In this document: positions 1 to 7,801 of the stretch, in pieces
Layout of the letters: each line of letters starts with the position of its first letter
Numbering within the stretch: the first letter of the stretch is position 1
Assembly: GCA_003158505.1 (NCBI GenBank)
Contig: PMJK01000053.1
Location: forward strand, 1-16,980
Direction: 5' to 3'
Length of the DNA stretch: 16,980 bases
Origin: Holophagaceae bacterium
Lineage (GTDB): Bacteria; Acidobacteriota; Holophagae; Holophagales; Holophagaceae
Notes under the pieces: model-generated
What the model saw: the letters and a program-made list of their open reading frames with translations, nothing else
Database searches by the model: none
What the model was told of the DNA's origin: nothing
Position numbers and translations under genes: made by a program

Positions 1-1106
1 GCGCCCACGGCCACGACTTCGTCGGGGTTCACGCTATGGTTGGGCTCCTTGCCGAAGATCTCCTTCACCATCTCGAGCACTTTGGGGATGCGGGTAGAGC
101 CACCCACCATCACCACCTCGTCGATCTCGTGGTGGGACAGCTTGGCATCCTTCACCGCGTTCTCGCAGGGCCCCTTGAGCTTCTGGAGGACCGGTTCGAT
201 CATGGCCTCGAATTTCGCGCGGCTGAGGTGCTGGTTCACGTGCTTGGGACCACTGGCGTCGGCGGTGATGTAGGGCAGGCTGATTTCAGTCTGGGTGGTG
301 CTGGACAGTTCAATCTTGGCCTTTTCGGCGGCCTCCTTGAGGCGCTGCATGGCGTCGGCCTGCTTGCGGAGATCGATGCCCTCGGTCTTCTGGAACTCGT
401 CCGCCAGCCAGTCGATGATGACCTGGTCGATGTTGTCGCCGCCCAGATGGGTATCGCCGTTGGTGGACTTCACCTCGACCACGCCTTCGGAGACTTCGAG
501 GATGCTGATGTCGAAGGTGCCACCACCGAAGTCGAACACTGCGATGGTGCCGTCCTTCTTCTTATCCAGGCCATAGGCCAGGGCCGCGGCCGTGGGCTCG
601 TTCACGATGCGCTTCACATCCAGACCCGCGATGGCACCGGCATCCTTGGTGGCCTGGCGCTGGGCATCATTGAAGTAGGCGGGCACTGTGATGACGGCTT
701 CAGTGACCTTCTCCCCCAGGTAGGCCTCGGCAGCCTCCTTCATCTTGACGATGACCGCCGCACTGATCTCTTCGGGGCTGAGCTTCTTGCCGAGCACATC
801 GATGACGCAGCCACCCTTGTCGGCCCGCTCGACCGTGTAAGGCACGAGCTTTTGCTCCCGCTCCGAGTCGGCAAAGGGCAGACCCATGAATCGCTTGATG
901 GAATAGATGGTGATCTTGGGCTGGGCCACAGCCTGCCGCTTGGCCGAGACGCCCACGAGGCGCTCGCTGGTCTTGGGATTGAAGCCCACCACCGAAGGCG
1001 TGGTGTTCGCCCCCTCGGGATTCGGGATCACTTTGGGTTGCCCGCCTTCCATGACGGCCACGCAGCTGTTGGTGGTGCCGAGGTCAATGCCGATGATCTT
1101 GCCCAT
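1..1106 (-). CDS. dnaK: Chaperone protein DnaK (Hsp70), C-terminus beyond window edge
   Basis: ATP-driven cytosolic chaperone that works with DnaJ and GrpE. About 368 residues are visible, covering the nucleotide-binding domain; the substrate-binding domain lies left of the window. Visible motifs are the N-terminal phosphate loop DLGTTNS (residues 8-14), the second phosphate motif DFGGGTFD, and the adenosine motif VGGSTRIP. Many bacterial DnaKs have GGQTRMP at that last site, so the S and I are a small variation. The start at 1106 is supported by a strong Shine-Dalgarno (AGGAGG, about 1113-1118) at good spacing. A sigma70-like promoter lies upstream, and yacG is divergent. No CIRCE element or clear heat-shock sigma promoter was recognised. 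Identification is secure. Confidence 0.98.
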   Translation of the reverse strand, partial: MGKIIGIDLGTTNSCVAVMEGGQPKVIPNPEGANTTPSVVGFNPKTSERLVGVSAKRQAVAQPKITIYSIKRFMGLPFADSEREQKLVPYTVERADKGGCVIDVLGKKLSPEEISAAVIVKMKEAAEAYLGEKVTEAVITVPAYFNDAQRQATKDAGAIAGLDVKRIVNEPTAAALAYGLDKKKDGTIAVFDFGGGTFDISILEVSEGVVEVKSTNGDTHLGGDNIDQVIIDWLADEFQKTEGIDLRKQADAMQRLKEAAEKAKIELSSTTQTEISLPYITADASGPKHVNQHLSRAKFEAMIEPVLQKLKGPCENAVKDAKLSHHEIDEVVMVGGSTRIPKVLEMVKEIFGKEPNHSVNPDEVVAVG

Positions 1107-1157
1107 GTCATTCCTCCTAGGGTCCAGGTCGGGATTCGACCCGCCCCTGGATTTATG

Positions 1158-1185
1158 AGGATAAAGCGTTTGGAATCATTGTCAA
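1158..1185 (-). promoter_or_regulatory. Probable sigma70-type promoter of dnaK
   Basis: Read on the minus strand there is a perfect -35 TTGACA (1180-1185), a 16-base spacer and a -10-like TATCCT (1158-1163), in an AT-rich pocket between two divergent genes. The leader to the dnaK ATG would be about 45 bases. On the plus strand the same bases give TTGTCA (1179-1184), then 16 bases and TTTACT (1201-1206). This could be an overlapping divergent promoter for the yacG-like gene. It is a consensus match only. Confidence 0.5.
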
Positions 1186-1257
1186 CATGATCTTCAATTT
1201 TTTACTCATATTTTCTTCATGATTGACGCTATTGCTACTAAGGATATGCTGACACTC

Positions 1258-1446
1258 ATGGTCCTACGTCCCTGCCCCGTCTGCCGAACCCCCACCTCTT
1301 GGGAGGGAAACCCCTACAAACCCTTCTGCTCGGAGCGTTGCCAGACCCGGGATCTGGGCGCCTGGTCCAGCGAAAGCTACCGCGTCCCCGAGAAACCCCA
1401 GGAGGAGGATGGCGAGGGCTGGACCGGGGAAGGCGGAGAGGACTGA
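1258..1446 (+). CDS. yacG: YacG-like zinc protein, putative DNA gyrase inhibitor
   Basis: Small protein of about 62 residues with the YacG pattern of two zinc-binding cysteine pairs, CPVC then FCSERC, followed by D-L-G-x-W and an acidic tail containing Trp. In E. coli YacG, the family zinc finger and tail bind GyrB and inhibit gyrase; that role is known from the family and not shown here. Three in-frame ATGs exist at 1219, 1246 and 1258. The family length (about 65 residues) favours 1246 or 1258. The only Shine-Dalgarno-like stretch (AAGGA, 1240-1244) is 13 bases from 1258 and too close to 1246, so the start is uncertain. The gene is divergent from dnaK and convergent with tam, with 7 bases between stop codons. 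Confidence 0.85.
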   Translation: MVLRPCPVCRTPTSWEGNPYKPFCSERCQTRDLGAWSSESYRVPEKPQEEDGEGWTGEGGED

Positions 1447-1453
1447 CAGGCTT

Positions 1454-2221
1454 TTACTTCGCCTGCGCCACCAGGAAGAGCCGTCTGAACCAAAAGGGCG
1501 TGCGCCCCTCTTCATCCGGCGGATAGGCCCGGCGAAGGCGGCTCCGGTAGGCCTCCAGGAAGGGCTCCTTTTCCTCTTCCCGGAGCGCCTCCAGCAAAGG
1601 CACCAGCAGGCTCCCATGGGTCCACGCGGCCACGGGATCAGGCCCCTCTAACAGGTGCAGATAGTCTGTCTGCCAGATGTCCAGGCGGCTCGCCGCAGGC
1701 GAAAGCCACCGAAGGTAGGCCTCGGGCTCGGCCACGGGCTGCCGGCGCAACAGCGGGCTCAGCCGTGCCCACCAAGGCCCCTCTTCCACCGCCTCGTAAG
1801 CGGCCAAGTGGGAGGGCCGATCATGATTGCGGGGCATCTGAACGGCGAGCCATCCGCCGGGCTTCAGGCCGGTCATCAGCCGGGGGAACAGAATGGGATG
1901 GTCATCCAGCCAGTGCAGGGAGGCGTTCGCGTAGATGAGGTCCACCGGACGATCCGGCTGCCATTCCGCCAAATCCGCCTGCTGCCACTGGAGCTCCGGG
2001 ACGCCTGTGGTGGCCCGTTCGAGCATTTCCAGGGATCGGTCCACACCCGTCACATGGGCCGACGGCCAGCGGGACCTCAAGATTTTCGCCACGTGGCCCG
2101 GCCCGCAGCCAAGGTCCGCGATGTCTTCGGCTGCCTCCAGGGGGATTCGCGCCAGCAGGTCCAGGGCAGGCCGCAGGCGTTCGGCATCGAAACGCAGGTA
2201 TTGGATGGGATCCCAGGGCAT
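1454..2221 (-). CDS. tam: Trans-aconitate 2-methyltransferase (Tam-like)
   Basis: SAM-dependent class I methyltransferase of 255 residues. The glycine-rich SAM motif DLGCGPG is at residues 36-42. The sequence follows E. coli Tam closely from the start, with W-D-P-x-x-Y-L-x-F-x-A-E-R at the N-terminus, then IYANASLHWL, LAVQMPRN and the C-terminal FRRLFLVAQA. Tam methyl-esterifies trans-aconitate, a spontaneous isomer of cis-aconitate that inhibits aconitase. The gene begins 5 bases after the stop of the upstream glycosyltransferase, so the two are probably co-transcribed, although no pathway link is evident. Substrate is assigned by family resemblance; another small acid is possible. Confidence 0.88.
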   Translation of the reverse strand: MPWDPIQYLRFDAERLRPALDLLARIPLEAAEDIADLGCGPGHVAKILRSRWPSAHVTGVDRSLEMLERATTGVPELQWQQADLAEWQPDRPVDLIYANASLHWLDDHPILFPRLMTGLKPGGWLAVQMPRNHDRPSHLAAYEAVEEGPWWARLSPLLRRQPVAEPEAYLRWLSPAASRLDIWQTDYLHLLEGPDPVAAWTHGSLLVPLLEALREEEKEPFLEAYRSRLRRAYPPDEEGRTPFWFRRLFLVAQAK

Positions 2222-2226
2222 AGGCT

Positions 2227-3177
2227 CTACTTTGCTTGGTGCACCTTCTTCACCATGTACCTGGGCCGGTCGCGCACTTCCTGGTAGATGCGGCCGATGT
2301 ATTCGCCCAGCAGACCGAAGGCGATGAATTGGCAGCCCACGAAAAAGAAGAGGATGGCGAACAGCGTGAACACACCCTGGGCCGTGCCCTCAGGATGCAG
2401 GAACCGGTAAATCACCAAGCCCAGGAAGAGCAGAAAGCCCACGGCGGCGGTGACCACGCCGAACACACTGAGCATCTGCAGGGGCAGCAAGCTGAAGCTC
2501 GTGAGCAGGTCGAACTGGAGGTTGATGAGCTTCCACATGCCGTACTTGCTGGTGCCGGCAGCCCGTTCGGCGTGGGCCACAGGCACCTCGGTGATGCGCT
2601 TGGCAAAGCTGTTGGCCAGGGCTGGAATGAAGCTCGACCGTTCTTTGCAAAGCAGCATGGCGTTCACGACATCGCGGCTATAGGCCCGCAGCATGCAGCC
2701 ATAATCGTGGAGTTTCACGCCTGTGGTCTTGCGGGTGACGGCATTGACGATCTTGCTGGGCATGGTGCGGAAGAAACTGTCGTTGTCCTGGCGGCCCTGC
2801 CGCCAGCCGCCCACCGAGTCGTAACCCTCCTCGACCTTGGCCACGAGCTTGGGAATTTCCTCCGGAGGATTCTGGAGGTCCGCATCGAGGGTCACGATGA
2901 TCTGTCCCCGCGTTTCGGCAAAGGCTCCGAAGATGGCGCTGTGCTGGCCGTAGTTCCGGTTGAACTCCACCACCTTCACCCGCGGTTCGGCCTTGGCGAT
3001 GTCAAGCAGCATGGCCAGGCTGCGGTCCCGGCTGCCGTCATCGGTGAAGACGATCTCCCAGGGTTTCGCCGGATCCGAAAAATGCTCCAACATCACCCTA
3101 GATAGGCGCTCCCAAAGGGTGGAGATGTTCTCCTCCTCGTTGTAGATGGGGATCACGATGCTGAGATAGGGGTCCAT
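2227..3177 (-). CDS. ArnC-like undecaprenyl-phosphate glycosyltransferase (GT2, membrane-bound)
   Basis: 316-residue family 2 glycosyltransferase. The GT-A domain shows VIPIYNEEEN (8-17), DDGS (46-49) and the metal-binding LDADLQNPPEEIP (97-109). It then has DYGCMLRAY, two transmembrane segments (about 229-258 and 268-291), and a basic C-terminal tail after GEYIGRIYQEV. All of these blocks are also present, in the same order, in E. coli ArnC, which transfers 4-formamido-L-arabinose from UDP to undecaprenyl phosphate. No arnA, arnB, arnD or arnT is nearby, so the sugar is unknown. GtrB/YkcC-type enzymes, which load glucose or other sugars on the same carrier, are alternatives. The start at 3177 has GGAG five bases upstream. 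It is the first gene of a two-gene unit with tam. Confidence 0.88.
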   Translation of the reverse strand: MDPYLSIVIPIYNEEENISTLWERLSRVMLEHFSDPAKPWEIVFTDDGSRDRSLAMLLDIAKAEPRVKVVEFNRNYGQHSAIFGAFAETRGQIIVTLDADLQNPPEEIPKLVAKVEEGYDSVGGWRQGRQDNDSFFRTMPSKIVNAVTRKTTGVKLHDYGCMLRAYSRDVVNAMLLCKERSSFIPALANSFAKRITEVPVAHAERAAGTSKYGMWKLINLQFDLLTSFSLLPLQMLSVFGVVTAAVGFLLFLGLVIYRFLHPEGTAQGVFTLFAILFFFVGCQFIAFGLLGEYIGRIYQEVRDRPRYMVKKVHQAK

Positions 3178-3230
3178 GGGCGCTCCGGAGGGTCCATTCT
3201 AGTAGGATCGACAGATCTCAGGAGTCCCCC

Positions 3231-3950
3231 ATGTCCGAGCCCAAGATCCTGCTGGTGGAAGACGAGCTCAGTCTCGCCGAAGGCATCAAGCTCAACCTGG
3301 AAATGGAGGGACTTTCCTGCACCTGGATCTCCCGGGGGGACCAGGCCCTGAAGCAGATCCTGGCGGAGACCTTCGATTTGGTGATCCTCGACGTCATGCT
3401 GCCGGGCATGGACGGCTTCACCATCTGCGGGAAGGTCCGCGAGGCCAAGAATTTCACGCCCATCCTCTTTCTCACGGCGAAGAACACGGACGACGACCGG
3501 GTCCACGGCTTCGAGACCGGCGCCGATGACTACCTGGGCAAACCCTTCCAGGTGCGGGAGCTGCTGCTGAGGGTTCGCGCCATCCTGCGGCGCGAGTCCT
3601 GGTACAAGAGCCGAGAGATCAGCAGCCGTCAGACATACGGTTCCTACTGGGTGGACTTTGACAATTATTGCGGCGAGGGCCCCGGAGGCGCCTTCCAGCT
3701 GGGCGTGAAGGAATCCATGATCCTAAAGCTGCTCATGGAGCGGCCCGGTCAGGTGGTGAGCCGCACGGACATTCTGGACAAGGTCTGGGGCGAGGATGCC
3801 TACCCCACCAGTCGCACCGTGGACAACTTCATCGTCCGTATCCGCCGCGTGATGGAGGACGATCCACACCACCCCCGCTGGGTCCACACCATCCGGAGCG
3901 TCGGCTACCAGTTCGATCCGGAAGGAAAGCAGCGCAAGGGCGAGGAATAG
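3231..3950 (+). CDS. OmpR/PhoB-family response regulator
   Basis: 239-residue two-component transcription regulator. The receiver domain (about 5-118) has the acidic pair E10/D11, phospho-acceptor D54, T82 and K104 in the GKPF motif, so it looks fully functional. The C-terminal winged-helix DNA-binding domain (about 135-232) contains the family's V-W-G-E-D, R-T-V-D-x-x-I-x-x-I-R and R-S-V-G-Y-x-F blocks. No histidine kinase adjoins it; the nearest is the MglA-fusion kinase about 1.2 kb away on the other strand, which carries its own receiver. AGGAG (3220-3224) sits six bases before the ATG. It is divergent from the ArnC-like gene and ends at a perfect terminator. Target genes cannot be read from the sequence. 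Confidence 0.95.
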   Translation: MSEPKILLVEDELSLAEGIKLNLEMEGLSCTWISRGDQALKQILAETFDLVILDVMLPGMDGFTICGKVREAKNFTPILFLTAKNTDDDRVHGFETGADDYLGKPFQVRELLLRVRAILRRESWYKSREISSRQTYGSYWVDFDNYCGEGPGGAFQLGVKESMILKLLMERPGQVVSRTDILDKVWGEDAYPTSRTVDNFIVRIRRVMEDDPHHPRWVHTIRSVGYQFDPEGKQRKGEE

Positions 3951-3980
3951 AAAAACGGGGCGCATCCGCGCCCCGTTTTT
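3951..3980. terminator. Bidirectional Rho-independent terminator
   Basis: A 13-bp perfect stem: 3951-3963 (five A, then CGGGGCGC) pairs with 3968-3980 (GCGCCCCG, then five T), around a four-base loop. The A-tract on one side and T-tract on the other make it work in both directions. It serves the response regulator (stop at 3950, immediately adjacent) and the convergent gene ending at 3996. Confidence 0.95.
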
Positions 3981-3995
3981 CATGCGTAAGCAGGA

Positions 3996-5129
3996 TTATT
4001 TGACGTCGAACTCCTTGCTGCGTCCCAGCTTTTCAATGGCTGCTGACTGCTCCGTGAGGTTTGCAGCGGGGCCGCCCTGCTTCACATCGACGAGGACGAT
4101 CTTCTTCTCATCGCCTTTGCTGAACTTGCTTTCGCCCAGCACGGGCTCGAGGGTGGGCAGCAAGGGCAGTTCTCCCGCCGCGCCCTCAGGAGCCTTGGAG
4201 GCTGCGATGTCAGCCGCCCTGGTCAGCAGACCCGCTCCCGGTACGGCGCCGAGTCGCCGCAGATCCAGCCAGCCGAAACCGGGGTCGCGCAGCAGATCGA
4301 GGTCATCCTTGGCGAACCAGGCGAGCAGATCATCCAGCGCCTTGGTCTGCATGGGATTGGGCAGGCGGCGGGCCTTCTTCACGCCCTTGACTTCCACTTC
4401 CTGGGGCGTGTTCTCGATCCAGGCCTGGGCTCGCTTCACCCACAGGACCGTAATGGCCTTCTGAGCCGCGAAACCCTCGGGCTCCTTGGGGCCCTTCGTG
4501 ACCTTGGTCCTCTTGCCCTTGGCAGGTACTTCGGGCTCAGCCCAGCTGGGCGCGAGGGCGTCCACCTTGGGATCGAAGAGCAAGCCCTTGAGCTTCAGGA
4601 GCCGGGGTTCCAGGCCCTTGGGGCCGGTCTTGGCGGCGGCTCGGGCCGCACCCTGGAGATCCTTCCAAGTGCCTTCGAGGAGAAGCTTCTTCCCGTCAGC
4701 GTCATAGAGGCCCTGGTTGGCGCGGACCTTCGACAGGTAGGCCTCCACCGCCGGAAGGGCCGCCGAGGCCTTTTCGGGGATCTCCAGCTTGGCCTTCACC
4801 AGGTTCCCGAGGGCCTCTCGAACTTCAATGGCCTTTGGATGACTGCGGTAGTAGCCCAGCTCATGGGCGGAAAGGGCCGCCCGGTAGAGGGTATAGGCCA
4901 GTTTCCGCTTAGTGGGGCGGAGCTGCTCGAAGGCCTTGGGCTCGGGAGCCTTCATAACCGTGGGTCCCGGCTCCTCCACCTTCGGCGAAATCGGCACCTC
5001 GGATGGCCCTATTGCGGGCTTCGATTCAGGCGCGGGAGCCTGGACTGGCGTCGGTAGCGGAACAGGGGGGGTTGCCTGGCCCAGTAGGCTTGAGGCCATC
5101 AGAACGACCAAGATCCAACTTCGCTGCAT
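3996..5129 (-). CDS. Exported protein of unknown function, Pro-rich N-terminus, possibly a non-catalytic M49-like fragment
   Basis: 377 residues. The N-terminus is a signal peptide (hydrophobic core at about 5-16, likely cleavage after LLGQA at 19; no lipobox cysteine). Next comes a Pro/Ala/Glu-rich stretch (20-65), then a Lys/Ala/Leu-rich, mainly helical body. Residues from about 72 on (KRKLAYTLYRAALSAHEL, later VEAYLSKVRANQGLYDADGKK) recall the helical region of M49 dipeptidyl peptidase III proteins, where a similar L-A-Y-x-L-x-x-A-A-L-x-G-R-D block precedes the catalytic lobe. There is no HExxH or HExxxH zinc motif, so it is not an active M49 peptidase. This resemblance is from memory and weak. 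The start is supported by AGGAG seven bases upstream. It is likely periplasmic, and ends at the shared terminator. Confidence 0.8.
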   Translation of the reverse strand: MQRSWILVVLMASSLLGQATPPVPLPTPVQAPAPESKPAIGPSEVPISPKVEEPGPTVMKAPEPKAFEQLRPTKRKLAYTLYRAALSAHELGYYRSHPKAIEVREALGNLVKAKLEIPEKASAALPAVEAYLSKVRANQGLYDADGKKLLLEGTWKDLQGAARAAAKTGPKGLEPRLLKLKGLLFDPKVDALAPSWAEPEVPAKGKRTKVTKGPKEPEGFAAQKAITVLWVKRAQAWIENTPQEVEVKGVKKARRLPNPMQTKALDDLLAWFAKDDLDLLRDPGFGWLDLRRLGAVPGAGLLTRAADIAASKAPEGAAGELPLLPTLEPVLGESKFSKGDEKKIVLVDVKQGGPAANLTEQSAAIEKLGRSKEFDVK

Positions 5130-5159
5130 GCAAGACTCCTAGGTGAGCGTGCGGTGGAA

Positions 5160-5182
5160 GTCCCCATTATGCAGCAGGGGAC
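5160..5182 (-). terminator. Possible weak terminator hairpin after the fusion kinase gene
   Basis: GTCCCC (5160-5165) and GGGGAC (5177-5182) form a six-bp stem with an 11-base loop, starting five bases after the stop codon of the fusion kinase gene. There is no T-tract on the exit side, so termination efficiency is doubtful. Confidence 0.3.
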
Positions 5183-5186
5183 AAAC

Positions 5187-7571
5187 TTACGCCTCGACCG
5201 GAGCCTCTAGAAGGCGCTCAAGACTCTGCTTGAGTTGCTTTAGATCGAAGGGTTTGCCCAGATAGGGCACCTGGCTCGACTCTAGGAATTCCCGAGTCTT
5301 CGTGTCGAAGGTATCTCCGGTGGTATAGAGAATCCTCCGCGTCATGGCCGGTCGCTGGGCCTTCAGCCAGTCGAACAGGTCCACCCCCGACAGGCCCGGC
5401 ATCCGGATATCGCACACAATCAAGTCGAATGTCCCGTTTTCCAACCTCTGGATGGCCTCGTCCCCCCGGGAACTGGAGGTGACCTCCACACCCCAGGCAC
5501 CGAGGGCGTCCACGAGGCATTCCAGCAGGAAGGTCTCGTCATCCACCACCAGGGCCCGAATTCCCTTCAGCCCCACAGGAGCAGCGTCGGAGGCGGGAGG
5601 CAGGATGGGTGCCACCTGGCACGGGAGTTCCAGCAGGAAGGCATTCCCCAGTCCTTCCTGGCTGCGGGTGCTGACGCGACCACCGTGCTGGCGGGCGATG
5701 ACATCTGCAATGGGAAGGCCCAGGGCCTCTGTGGTCGTGGCATTTGCCAGGTCGAACAGATCGGCCTGGCGCCCCTCATCCAGGGCGGGCCCCGTGTCCT
5801 GAATCACCACTTGGAGATTGTCGCCGGACATCCGAGTCGCTACCCGGAGGCGCTTCATCGGACTAAGGGCCATGGATTGCAGGCCGTTCTGGAGAAGATT
5901 CATGAGGGCCTTGACCATGAGCTCGGCATCGAGGGCTGTTTCAGGCAGGGATGGATCCAGGTTCAATTCCACCGTGGCCCCCATCTGCTGGGCCTTGGCC
6001 TCAACCAAGGACATGGCCTGCTGCACCAATTCATTTAACTGCGCCTGAAGAAATTTGGGGGCGGGCGGATACATGATCGTCTGGAGCGGGAGAAGCAGTC
6101 CTTGGATAGATTCCACGGACTTCACAAGACGCCCGGCCTGCTCGGCCTGGTCAGGATCCATGGCGGATTCCGCGATCAATCGGGACTCAAGGAGGACGGG
6201 TGTCAGCCGGTTGGAGACCTCATGAAACAGGGGGGGCACCAAGCGACCAAGAGCCTCCCGCTTCTGGGAATAGACCAGGCGATCCTGAAGGTCCTGCTTT
6301 TCAGTCATATCGCGCACGAGGGCCGAGTAGGCCAGCACCCGATCATCGTTCCCGCAGACTGGCGCATAGGTGATGCTGGCCGGAAAGGCGACCCCTCCTT
6401 TGCGTAGACGCGTGGTCATCATTTCCTGGATCACCTGGCCACGCCCGACCTGCTGGGCCACCTGTTCCAGTTCGCCGATCAGGCTGTCCGGGACCAGCTG
6501 GGCCATGTTCCGTCCCACGATCTCCGGGCGGGAATACCCAAACATGCGCTCAGCGGCCATGTTCCAGGTGAGGATCTTCCCTTCCTGCGAATAGGAAATG
6601 ACCGCCTCGCCAATGTTCTGTACCAGGCCTTCCAGATACTTCCGGGTCTTCAGGTTATCTTTGTTCGCCCGGTCCAGTTGCGAGTAGAGCTGACTCATCT
6701 CCTCGTTCTTCTTTTCCAGCGAATCCTTGGCCTGCTTCAGCTCCGAGTAGAGCCGGGCCGTTTCCATGTTGGACTTGAGGGCATCCTCCAGCAGGTCCTG
6801 GGCATCCGCAGCTTTCCCAGGCACCAGGTCGGTCACACTCACGTTGCTGTGGCGGAGAACGGTGGTTTCGACGGCCGGCGGCTGCCCTGCATCCTGAGGG
6901 GGTGGCAGCTCCCGCATGCTGGTGCGTACATTGGACTCGATGAGATTCAGCATCTCGTCGAAGTCCTTGATCTTCTTGTCCAGATGGTACTTCTTGAAGG
7001 TGTAGCTCACGGTCTCTCGGGTGATGGACAGGAACGTGTCCATCACGCCCGTGCCGCGATTGGCCACGGACTCGAAATAAGGGACGCTGCGGAAATTGAG
7101 CCGCCGGTTCATGACCCCCACGGCCATGGCGTCCGGCAGGTCCCGCTTGTTGTACTGGATGACGAATGGGATCTGCTTGATGTTCAGGCGGTTCGCATTG
7201 AGGTTGTGATACAGGTTCGAGAGTGAATCCACGTTGTCCTGCATTTTCGATTCGCTGGAATCAGCCACGAAAACCACGCCATCGGCGCCGCCCAGCACCA
7301 CCCGGCGGCTGGCGTCGTACTGCACCTGGCCAGGCACGGTATAGATCTGCAGGTGGATGGCGTTGCCGTAGATGTAGCCCAGATTGATGGGCAGCAAGTC
7401 GAAGAAAAGGGTGCGGTCCTCCTGGGTGTTGACGGAAAACATCTCACCCCGCTGGGTATCCGAGCACATCGCATGCAGGGACTGCAGGTTGGTGGTCTTT
7501 CCCGACAAGCCCGGCCCGTAATAGACCAGCTTGAGCAGGATCTCGTTGGCACGGGTATTGAATTGAACCAT
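5187..7571 (-). CDS. MglA-type GTPase / PAS / histidine kinase / receiver fusion protein
   Basis: 794 residues with no signal peptide or membrane segment, so cytosolic. Residues 1-195 form an MglA-family Ras-like GTPase. It has the P-loop GPGLSGKT (19-26), EDRTLFF (R53 matches the intrinsic arginine finger of Myxococcus MglA), TVPGQ (78-82, with catalytic Gln 82 at the Myxococcus position) and the base-specificity motif NKRD (141-144). A linker and coiled coil (about 255-312) lead to a PAS domain (about 313-425). The kinase core follows, with phospho-accepting H450 in FHEVSNRL, N-box around 558-562, G1 DTGPA (592-596) and a C-terminal GLP/GG region (about 617-631). Last is a receiver (671-790) with D677/D678, D721, T750 and K773. 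All key residues appear present. The start at 7571 has no clear Shine-Dalgarno. It is divergent from the uppS operon; no MglB partner is in the window. Confidence 0.96.
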   Translation of the reverse strand: MVQFNTRANEILLKLVYYGPGLSGKTTNLQSLHAMCSDTQRGEMFSVNTQEDRTLFFDLLPINLGYIYGNAIHLQIYTVPGQVQYDASRRVVLGGADGVVFVADSSESKMQDNVDSLSNLYHNLNANRLNIKQIPFVIQYNKRDLPDAMAVGVMNRRLNFRSVPYFESVANRGTGVMDTFLSITRETVSYTFKKYHLDKKIKDFDEMLNLIESNVRTSMRELPPPQDAGQPPAVETTVLRHSNVSVTDLVPGKAADAQDLLEDALKSNMETARLYSELKQAKDSLEKKNEEMSQLYSQLDRANKDNLKTRKYLEGLVQNIGEAVISYSQEGKILTWNMAAERMFGYSRPEIVGRNMAQLVPDSLIGELEQVAQQVGRGQVIQEMMTTRLRKGGVAFPASITYAPVCGNDDRVLAYSALVRDMTEKQDLQDRLVYSQKREALGRLVPPLFHEVSNRLTPVLLESRLIAESAMDPDQAEQAGRLVKSVESIQGLLLPLQTIMYPPAPKFLQAQLNELVQQAMSLVEAKAQQMGATVELNLDPSLPETALDAELMVKALMNLLQNGLQSMALSPMKRLRVATRMSGDNLQVVIQDTGPALDEGRQADLFDLANATTTEALGLPIADVIARQHGGRVSTRSQEGLGNAFLLELPCQVAPILPPASDAAPVGLKGIRALVVDDETFLLECLVDALGAWGVEVTSSSRGDEAIQRLENGTFDLIVCDIRMPGLSGVDLFDWLKAQRPAMTRRILYTTGDTFDTKTREFLESSQVPYLGKPFDLKQLKQSLERLLEAPVEA

Positions 7572-7653
7572 GGGTTCGCCAGGAAAATGGGGATGTTCAG
7601 CCTACCACGGGGTCGTGACACGACCCGCTTCTCGATCTCAACGGCAGGTCGCG

Positions 7654-7662
7654 TGCTAGCAT
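7654..7662 (+). promoter_or_regulatory. Possible extended -10 promoter for the uppS operon
   Basis: TGCTAGCAT: an extended -10 TG (7654-7655) and TAGCAT hexamer (7657-7662), ahead of an AT-rich stretch and about 30 bases before the first repeated ATG at 7696. There is no convincing -35. It is placed correctly to transcribe the leader repeats and uppS, but it is a weak call. Confidence 0.3.
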
Positions 7663-7695
7663 TACCTTTTTCATGCTTCAGAGGTTTTCGGCGCG

Positions 7696-7794
7696 ATGAC
7701 CGTCCCGACCCATGTGGCCATCATTATCTCGGTATGCTCTCCGGGCATACGCGAGGCCGGTCACGTGGAACTGGGCAGCCGGACCGGAAATTAG
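7696..7794 (+). CDS. Short leader ORF 1 sharing the UppS N-terminus (32 codons)
   Basis: A 32-codon frame starting MTVPTHVAIII, where residues 1-10 are those of UppS. It then departs through the hairpin segment and ends at TAG (7792-7794), 7 bases before the second leader ATG. AGAGG (7680-7684) is 11 bases upstream, a modest ribosome site. It lies in the same phase as uppS, but the TAG stops it. Whether it is translated is unknown; it may be a leader peptide, a decoy initiation site or duplication debris. Confidence 0.35.
   Translation: MTVPTHVAIIISVCSPGIREAGHVELGSRTGN
7728..7755 (+). promoter_or_regulatory. Hairpin 1 in the uppS leader
   Basis: CTCG-GTATGCTC, loop TCC, GGGCATAC-G-CGAG: a 12-bp stem with one G-T wobble and one bulged G. 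The equivalent stem in the second repeat differs by a change that turns this wobble into a C-G pair, so pairing is kept. Confidence 0.6.
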
Positions 7795-7801
7795 GCCCGC
7801 G

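Noticed and set aside
36..1190. A 384-codon open frame antisense to dnaK
   Set aside because: It is a shadow of DnaK's biased codons; the His/Gly/Leu-rich translation has no motif and no ribosome site.
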